From Haemaphysalis longicornis (Eukaryota; Arthropoda; Arachnida; Ixodida; Ixodidae): DNA of 64,000 bases. The notes under the pieces were generated by a model that saw only the letters and a list, made by a program, of their open reading frames with translations, searched no databases and was not told the DNA's origin. Both the position numbers and the translations under genes were made by a program. Shown one piece after another: positions 56,780-64,000 of the stretch (position 1 is the stretch's first letter; each line of letters opens with the position of its first letter). The stretch covers positions 80,286,192 through 80,350,191 of the forward strand of contig CM023457.1 of the NCBI GenBank assembly GCA_013339765.2, in the 5' to 3' direction.

Positions 56780-58877
56780 TTCAAAGTTTGCTAATCTTTC
56801 TCTATTGTTCCGGTACTATATGGAAATAATGGCACCACAATTGTCAAATGAATGGGGCTATATTACCAATAAATGTGAGGAGAATAAACAGTGTCCCTAA
56901 GGAGGTTAACCGTGTTGAGTCAGCTGTATACGCAATTTGGTACGCGCCTGGCGCTAAAAGCGTCACATGCGGCACAGTCAACTGTAATCTGGTGTCATCT
57001 CATCAGATGTTTGCAACAATAAAATTGGGGTCACTGACCAAGTCAAAAATACAGAAGCTTGACGTTTTGGCACTCTTATGAGTGCCTTGTTCGCAATGAG
57101 CCTCACATCTCACAAGATGTGCTTCAACAACGTCCCTTATCAGCCGCACCTATAAACACGCATGCTTCGCAGTGAAGCCGTCGGCATATGTCCAAAAAGA
57201 GGAATTATATGTTGAAATTCCAAATGAAATAAACACTTGCCATGTCTATATACATCAAAATTACTTTTCTTAGCTATGACACTGCTCAAGGTTGACACAT
57301 CAATGAAGAAGCACCTAGCTTTTGAACTGTGCCACAGAGGAAGGTTACACTCTACTCTAAGATTACCAAATGTTCTTTGATGCGAAGTAAGCTGTGCATA
57401 TGAAGGAATTTTTGTGCAACAATTGTTTCCGACATGCCTGCGAATGAAACTCACTGCCTCTGAGCAACAGCCCATTGCGGCTGCATTCTTGTTAATGCAA
57501 TGCTGTTCAGAGCTCGTGGTACTCTCAAGACCAGGACACATGTATGCATGCATAACCACCCACGAAAGCAAAGTGGGATTCAGACTAGCTGCTTCTGCAA
57601 CTTAGGTAAGCTCGACGGGCGGAGGGATATGAAGGCTGCCATTTAAATTTCCCCAACAAGCACACCTCCCACTTTTAATTTCATTTGCTACTTGGACCAT
57701 TAAAACACTCATTTCGCAATGAGCGAAAAATTTCTCCCGTGTGTTTGATGAATCATTTCTGATGGCACGAGCTGCCGGCAATGGCGGGCTCCCATGTGTC
57801 AAACAATTTAGGATAAAGATGCTACAGCAAAGCTGCGTCTAGCAAATTAAAAATAAGAACGCATTCTGTCTTTTCTTTTTTTCTTTCTCTCACATGATTT
57901 ACCAAAAATGCAAGAAGGGCACAACAAGTGCACAGCATCTCTAAAAATTATTTACATTCTTTAGTCAAGACTATTGTCTTTACATTAGCATAGAATCTAT
58001 TACACCTCCATGTACATTATTTTTTTTTTTAAATTGAGCGTTCAACCTGCCAACGCCATATCTGGGCATGCATGGCATAGACTACGGATTAATTTTGACC
58101 ACCTGCAAATCTTTAACGGCCGCTGAAATCTCAACACATCGACCACCCACATTATAGTCATCTTCGTCTTTACACAATGATAAATGTGGCAACAGGTCGC
58201 GTTCATCTCTGGACTACTAGCGGGACAAGCGAACTGTTTGCACCTGAAACGGTGAAAGCACTTGCAACTCGAGGATAACAGTGTTTACTGAGCGATATCC
58301 TTACAAGAGCAGCACTGCGTTCGTAGGAGAAGGAAGGAAGATAAGAGCACACTTCCGACAACAGAGCTCACCGGAAGATAAGCAAAAAAACACGAGAGTG
58401 TAATGCCCTGGTGATGAGGTAGCTGCTCAAGAGGTGTTCACTACCAGGAACAGAATTTGCATTGCCACTGCGCTGCTTTTCCGTACGGCGAAACGCTAAA
58501 CAAGGGCCTCACAGTTCGCAAGTCAGCTTCGCCGCAAGGCACGTGGACATTGTTATGGCAGTACCCTTCTGTAGCAGCACTGGCTGCTTTGTTGGAGAGC
58601 AAACTTCCCGACATTGAGCAGGGTCTACTGGCATGCCTACAGACGCTAACGTAAAAATAGCAAGGCAAGGCAAGTCTAAACCACAAATCAAACCAAGCCT
58701 TGCAGCCTCTTACCATGGTGCTTGAGCTTGAAATCACTTTTTCCATAAGATATAATTCCCTTCAAGTTGTTCGGTTAGCGTGAAAATGAAACGAATTAAA
58801 ACGGATGCGCCAGAAAGCCAAAAATTCCCGTGACTAACACATCAAGCAAAGCGTGCGTCACTGAAAAGATGCAATTA
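56780..58877. other. Gene-free stretch
   Basis: AT-rich. A 143-codon minus-strand frame at 57140-57571 has no motif, splice context or conserved-looking composition and was not accepted. T-rich tract near 58020. Confidence 0.45.
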
Positions 58878-59493
58878 CAGCTGAGCCTCGTTATAACGAA
58901 TGCGGATATAACGAATTATCGGTTATAGCGAATTCAATTCAAGCTTTGGCTGGTAACGCTTTATTTCAATGACACTTATTCTTTTATAACGAAACTGAAA
59001 ACGCGAGAGCCGAGCACGATATCGGATATAACGAAAAAATATTTGACCAGGAATCTAAAAAGTTACGTGGAAAAAAAAAAAAAAAAAAACGTCGCTCGAA
59101 ACTGCAGCAGTATAAATGCTTTTTTGTCAGTGGGCACTGTGGAAAAACTTCTTCCTACAGTGCTGTCAATAAGCCACCAGACGAAGATCACATCCTTCAT
59201 CAAATAAATAAGAACACAGGCCTGTTTCGTCAAGTGAACTTTGTTCTGCGGTAATTTCACGTACTCGTGTTCCTGTTCATTAAGGTTGAAATGAAAGAAG
59301 GAGAAACGTAAGGGTTAACTTGAGTATAGCGTTTCGAAGCCTTAAAAATGCATTTTTGTATCAAGTATTCTTGCGCGAGCCAGATTTTTTATCTGTTGGA
59401 GCCGAATTTTCTCTCGACCATTACAACGCATATCGGATATAACGAACTAATATGCTGTTTCGATACTAGATCGTTATAACGAGGTTCGACTAT
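58878..59493. mobile_element. Tigger/pogo-like MITE, 0.6 kb
   Basis: Left end CAGCTGAGCCTCGTTATAAC, right end inverted TAGTCGAACCTCGTTATAAC, with several internal GATATAACGAA subterminal motifs. TA flanks the left end. No coding capacity. Confidence 0.7.
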
Positions 59494-60142
59494 AAGTGGC
59501 CGAGAAACACGCTAGCTTGTTCTTATCCGGAAAACGGCAGCTCCCCATTTCATTTCAACCACACTGTGCTCCGAACCGTTTCTGTGGCCAGTTTTCGGGG
59601 AAGGTAGGTTGCTAGCAGAAAGGACCCAGGGTCGCTACCGAGCGGGAGAGGGTAGGAATTCTCAACTCTGTCCTGTTCCGAAGCAAACAGCCGACAACAA
59701 TGACAGGAGGAGGAAGACGCCACTGTGCCGAGCTGCTGCCGCAATCTCTCCCACGACCGGCGCTGCCAGGTAAAGTGAAGTTGTTTGTTTGCGGGGCGAT
59801 GATAGCGCGACCGTCAAGAAGACCGTGGCAGTGATCTGTTCGGGTGTAACGCGTGTAGTCCCCCCCCTCTTTCACTCTGCTGCCTGATTGGCCCGTTCCG
59901 AACGCCTGCCACTGAAAGGCCAACGGTGTTTAGGAGCAATGACTGGGATTGTTGTCGAACAGGAAGCCCCTGCTATGACTGAACCAAACTTCTTTTTACA
60001 ACCACTAGTCCGAAACAATCCTATTTCGTCCAGGCAACTGTGCAATATGTCCTTCTTTCTGTACCGATTCAAATTATCTTAACTGCTTTACCCTTCCGAT
60101 CAAAGGGGAGGGGGGGGGTCAATGCTTTTTCTAATGCTAGCT

Positions 60143-60658
60143 TTAAAGAAGCCATGAAGACCAAACTACAAGTTGGGATTATTAGAAAGACTGCTTAGTC
60201 CCGATAACAATGATACCAATATCATCGCAATCTTCGAAACAAATTAACGGAGATATTGAAAGAAAAACGTGTGAAGCAGTCGCAACCCCCTAGCCGATTT
60301 CCCGCAACTTTTCTATGACGTCACGGAAGCTTGTTTTGTGCGATTGGCGGCCGCCTAACTGACCTGTCGCAACTGACACATGACTGACGTCTGTAATGGG
60401 GCCTCTAGTTCCGTTTGACCGCATCAACTTGAATGCTAACGTGCAAGTTAGCGCACTGAAAATTATGTTTTATTGTTGGCCCGTACGACAGCATTCTTGC
60501 TCATAACACGTCACGGTGGCGCAAAATTTGAAAGTTTTTAATACTTTGCTTTTTTCGTTAAAATAACATCTTTTGTGGCTGTAATGGAGCTGAGTGAGAT
60601 ACGAAATCCTAGTTCTTTCAAATTAAACGAAGTTGTATTTTCTCTTCATGGCTCTTAA
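60143..60658 (-). mobile_element. TTAA-bounded MITE, copy 2 (516 bp)
   Basis: Aligns over full length, reversed, with 34875-35391. Ends TTAAAGAAGCCATGAAGACC and, inverted, TTAAGAGCCATGAAGAGAAA. Sits directly against the inverted LINE fragment on its right. Confidence 0.8.
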
Positions 60659-60835
60659 TGCATCATCCGATTTCTCATATTTTTCTTCTACTTGTTCCCT
60701 GCTACCTTTGCCGTACATTCCTTCTGTGTACATTTGTTCTAATTTGTTCTCAAAGTTAATTGAGTCTTGCCTTCCATATTTCCATGCTGAGATCAATGCC
60801 TCATGCACTGAGTCTAGCTGTGTGTGCTCCAGAAT
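60659..60835 (-). pseudogene. LINE RT core fragment, inverted relative to the LINE that follows
   Basis: The minus strand reads LDSVHEALISAWKYGRQDSI then FENKLEQMYTEGMYG, resembling the RTE-type RT block F-D-S-V-(E)-H-x-A-L...G-x(3)-x-Y-I...L-x-x-M-Y. Its last ~15 codons run into the adjacent MITE. It probably belongs to the same insertion as the + strand LINE at 60960. Confidence 0.45.
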
Positions 60836-60959
60836 TCCATAGAAGACTGCCGCGAAGCTTCAAAAGCATAAAAACAGAATAAGGGGAAACAGAAGCAGCC
60901 ATCTATTACAGGGATGCAAAGCTTCAAAAAAAGTGTACACATCAGCAAGGTATGCTTTG

Positions 60960-61862
60960 TTCTTTTTTAAATTCACAAGTGAGTTAGCGAGGACATTTGA
61001 GCCTCTTGAGACTTGCGAGTGATGTCTCGTTCAAAGATTTGGCCGAAGGCATGCAAGGAATGGTTCAGGTACTGTACTCAGAAAGCTTCCTTCTCGGAGC
61101 ACAGATAAATATGGATAAGTTGAAAGTATCATTAAACTCACAGAAAAAGTCTCACTCCCGCCTCAATAACTAATACTAGAAGACAACGGTGAATGCAGCC
61201 ACTCTTGGGCAAGTTGCGAGTGCCAATAAAAACGAGAAGAAAATACCACGCAGATTGGAATGTGCTGGAGAGCACTCGGCAAACACTCTGAAGAAGTAAT
61301 GAACAGTAGGCTACACGTGTGACTAAAAAGAAAAACACGCAACCAATGCATACTCCCAGCGATGACATATCGGGTGGAAACTTGGCACCTTACTAGCGCC
61401 TTGAAAGTAAGCTTTGGTCAGGCCCAACAAGCCTTCGAAATAATGACAGGAGTAATGCTTAGGGACAATAAACGAGCTTCCTGGATCGGGGAACGAAATC
61501 GAGTAAAAGATAATATAATTCAAATTCAGACTAAGGCCAAATATGGCCATCACATATTTGGCCCAAGTCTGAATTTGAATTATACATCTTTACTCGATTT
61601 CGTTCCCCTATCCAGGAAGCTCGTTTATTGTCCCTAAGCATATGGACCACTGACCAACAGGTAGAGCTGACCGGGTAAGGCAGTGGCTACCAAGAGACAG
61701 GACTAGAAGTAGGGGAAGAGAATTAACCCGATGGAAGGATGATACAAACAAATTAGGGGGCAAGAAATGGACTAGGGCATCAGCAAAGGCAGCAGTGGTT
61801 GTAAATCTATGAGAGAGGCCTTCGTACTGCAGTCGACTAGCTTGTACAGGATGATGATGATG
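60960..61862 (+). mobile_element. RTE-type LINE, RT catalytic region to 3' tail, degraded
   Basis: In order on +: LLRLASDVSF at ~60998, where the LRFADDI catalytic box has become LASD; MQGMVQ...AQINMDKLKVSLNS; LGQVASANKNEKKIPRR; MTYRVETWHLTSA near 61362 (the T-Y-G-x-E-T-W motif); VMLRDNKRASWIGERNRV; then after a 90-base inverted duplication, RQWLPRDRTRSRGRELTRWK, KLGGKKWTRASAKA, ERPSYCSRLACTG and a GATGATGATGAT tail at ~61850. Many stops and frameshifts make it inactive. Confidence 0.8.
61455..61641. repeat. Near-perfect 187-bp palindrome inside the LINE
   Basis: ATGCTTAGGGACAATAAACG on the left recurs as its reverse complement ending at 61641. Arms of about 90 bp differ at only a handful of positions around a short GGCCATCACATAT loop. 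The left arm is in the LINE's coding order, the right arm is its inverted copy. Confidence 0.92.
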
Positions 61863-64000
61863 ATAGCAAATCAAAGGAAGCAATTAAAGAAAAGCAGTGA
61901 GACACGCCAGCAAGCAGATCCGAAGGCAACACATGACGCATTCAGTTGGGGTGCAGTCTGCCAAGACAGTGGACATTCAACAATCGATTCCAATGAACAT
62001 CTTAAAAAATACAATGCAACTCTTCAAAAAATATGAAATGCTTGGAACCATTGCTGGACAATTAAAAAAAAGGAAGGAGGGGCAGAATAGACAAATATTT
62101 AGACACACTCACCACCAAACCTAAAGCTTGAATCGCCTGTTTTGTTTTGTAGCTGTTCTGTTTCCCCACTCAGTACAGCTCTTACCCTGCCTGGTACAGG
62201 CACAGCCATGGGCAAAAGTTTACAGACCACAAAACTGTCTTTCAGGGAATGTGTCTCACCATGCAAATTAGACATTGTAGTGCACGCGAGTGACTAACTC
62301 CCCTAGCACCTGCAAAATCCATGCATTACCTGCGAGGCTACGATGCACGAGAGAAAAATTCTTTCCAATTTCTTGCAGTTTTTTTTTCCAACCCACACTG
62401 GACCAACAGATGCATACAAAACAGAAGCTAATGTTTCAAAATCTCACTGCACCCAAGCCCCAACCATTTGGCCCATGAAGTAATATATATTGCTAGCAAT
62501 ATACCAAGTTCCATCTACCCTTGCTTCTTTTTTTTGCTATTAGTTCAAATCAGGGCTTTATGCACTGAAGCTACACCAGGTGTGACCCAGTGGGGGACTA
62601 TGAATTAATTTAGAAGCACTCTGACAAAGGTTTACTAATTATTTTGCCCCATAAAAAAAGGGAGACTCCAGCCACCGAGTCGCCCTGCGGTGGAGTGCTG
62701 ACTGGAGTGGAACTTGAACTTGTGGCAGCTCAAAGACAGTGTATAAGTTTTACTGCACATTGCACACATGGTAGCACCTGGAGGAGGTAGAATAAATATC
62801 CTAGGTTCCTTTCTGCACCGAGTTGCTCGCAATAACTTGAAAATCTCAAATTGTGGCAGGTATGGGACAACTTAAGTCATAGATTTCGCCTTCTGTAAAT
62901 TCTTTGGTAGGAGCAGGTTAAAGTATAAGACTCACAGCTACTGCGGTTTGTGTGACTTGAAATTTCGGGATGATGGATTGACAGCACAAAAAAAAAAATG
63001 TTTGCAAAAGCACAAGTCAATGCTTCTCACTGCATTAAACTCTCTGCTGCTAAAACTTCCACAATGCTTGCCATGAGTCAATGGTTCCATTGCCTTCATT
63101 GTTGTAAACCACACTTTTGTTGTTGCAATAAGATGGAACAATGTGCTAGTGGGTTCGATTTCATGACTGAACAATAGTGCTCATAAATTGCACTGGAGGC
63201 ACGTGGTTCACATTTTACGAGTACAATTTATTTCTGTCTCCACATTTTACGAGTACGATTTTTCCACTCTGAGTGCTGCCTCGCCTGGATGAATCCCATT
63301 TCGTACAATATCTTCTTATCATTCTGAACGGGCACTTTGCAAATTATGAGTGAGTAACTATAACAAATAAAAAAAGAGGTGTATCAGATAATCACTCTAG
63401 AGCAAAGCAGCTGACTAAGTGCTTACACAGAAAGCAGTAATAATCTGCAATATGCGGTAACTTCCCACACTAACCTTAAGTATCTCGTAATGTGCTGTAA
63501 GCGCACGAAACGGCTACCAGACAAGGGAATTAGCGGTTTTAGAAAATAAACGGGACCGAAACGTTTTTCAACTAAGTTTTTAAGTTTCTGCAGAAAGACG
63601 AAACACTCAGTAACAACACAATTCCGTCGAACCTACTCTAGTTCTGAAACACGTCCAGGATTAAGGAGGCCAAGGACGACGGGGGAAGACGGTAGCAGAT
63701 TAGTTTAAGTTTTAGTTATCTCCAAGAGCGCATGCAGAGAAACGTAAATCCGACGCAAAGCTTTCATGGAATATTTCATCCCCACAGCGCGCAGTGAACA
63801 AAAGAACTCAAAGCGAGAAAAGAGGTGAAAACACGGAAACGCCGAAGAAAAGAACGTTATTTGCATAAGAAACAAAAATACACTGGAGATTACGGTTCGC
63901 GCACGCGTCCTTGGGAGCGCGCGAGCTGGCTCCGTTGGAAAGCGTACGACGACGTAAACAAGTTTTCTATGGAGCACGAAACGCTCCTCGCGTAAACCAG
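61863..64000. other. Gene-free stretch; CpG-rich right edge
   Basis: AT-rich, no supported frame. A short direct repeat of CACATTTTACGAGTAC occurs near 63210 and 63241. The last ~120 bases are CG-richer (GGGAGCGCGCGAGCTGG) and could be the start of a promoter on the minus strand, possibly for an HBP1 5' exon, but this is only composition. Confidence 0.4.

Noticed and set aside
57140..57571. 143-codon minus frame
   Set aside because: No domain, no acceptor or donor consistent with a gene model, and no composition shift from flanks.

Overview
The window looks like nuclear DNA from an arthropod, most likely a hard tick (Ixodidae). Genes are sparse, introns are long, and the intergenic DNA is AT-rich and packed with degraded transposons. 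It carries tRNA-derived SINEs resembling the tick Ruka family and several kinds of LINE fragment ending in GAT-repeat tails. The taxon is inferred from repeat style and gene character, not from a marker gene.

Three recognisable protein genes are present. (1) A single-exon TRAF-like RING E3 ligase lies on + at 4992-6452. (2) A single-exon ELAV/Hu RNA-binding protein lies on - at 18946-20006, intact across three RRMs except for one frameshift in the RRM2-RRM3 linker. (3) An HMG-box repressor of the HBP1 type lies on -, split over six exons between 38478 and 55484. Every HBP1 splice junction is GT/AG and phase-compatible, giving 328 codons plus stop. The N-terminal HBP1 motif and the C-terminal HMG box are clear, but the AXH domain that vertebrate HBP1 carries between them was not found. 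Two weaker candidates are a + strand pair of exons at 55970-56591 with a poly(A) signal and no recognised product, and a short - strand terminal exon at 25271-25404.

Layout. 1-4.7 kb: a long palindromic element with nested CCGGTTC-type MITEs and LINE debris. 5-6.7 kb: TRAF gene. 8-18 kb: TTAA-bounded elements, a promoter-bearing dispersed repeat, a SINE and a degraded ORF1/EN/RT LINE. 18.9-20 kb: ELAV. 20-35 kb: mostly gene-poor. 35.4-38.5 kb: T/G-rich on -, probably the HBP1 3' UTR. 38.5-55.5 kb: HBP1, with Tigger-like elements and LINE tails in its introns. 56-64 kb: the unrecognised + strand exons, another Tigger-like element, a TTAA MITE and a rearranged RTE-type LINE whose 5' part is inverted.

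The genes do not form a pathway or operon. TRAF acts in cytoplasmic ubiquitin signalling, ELAV in RNA processing and stability, HBP1 in transcriptional repression. No CRISPR, rRNA or bona fide tRNA gene was seen.
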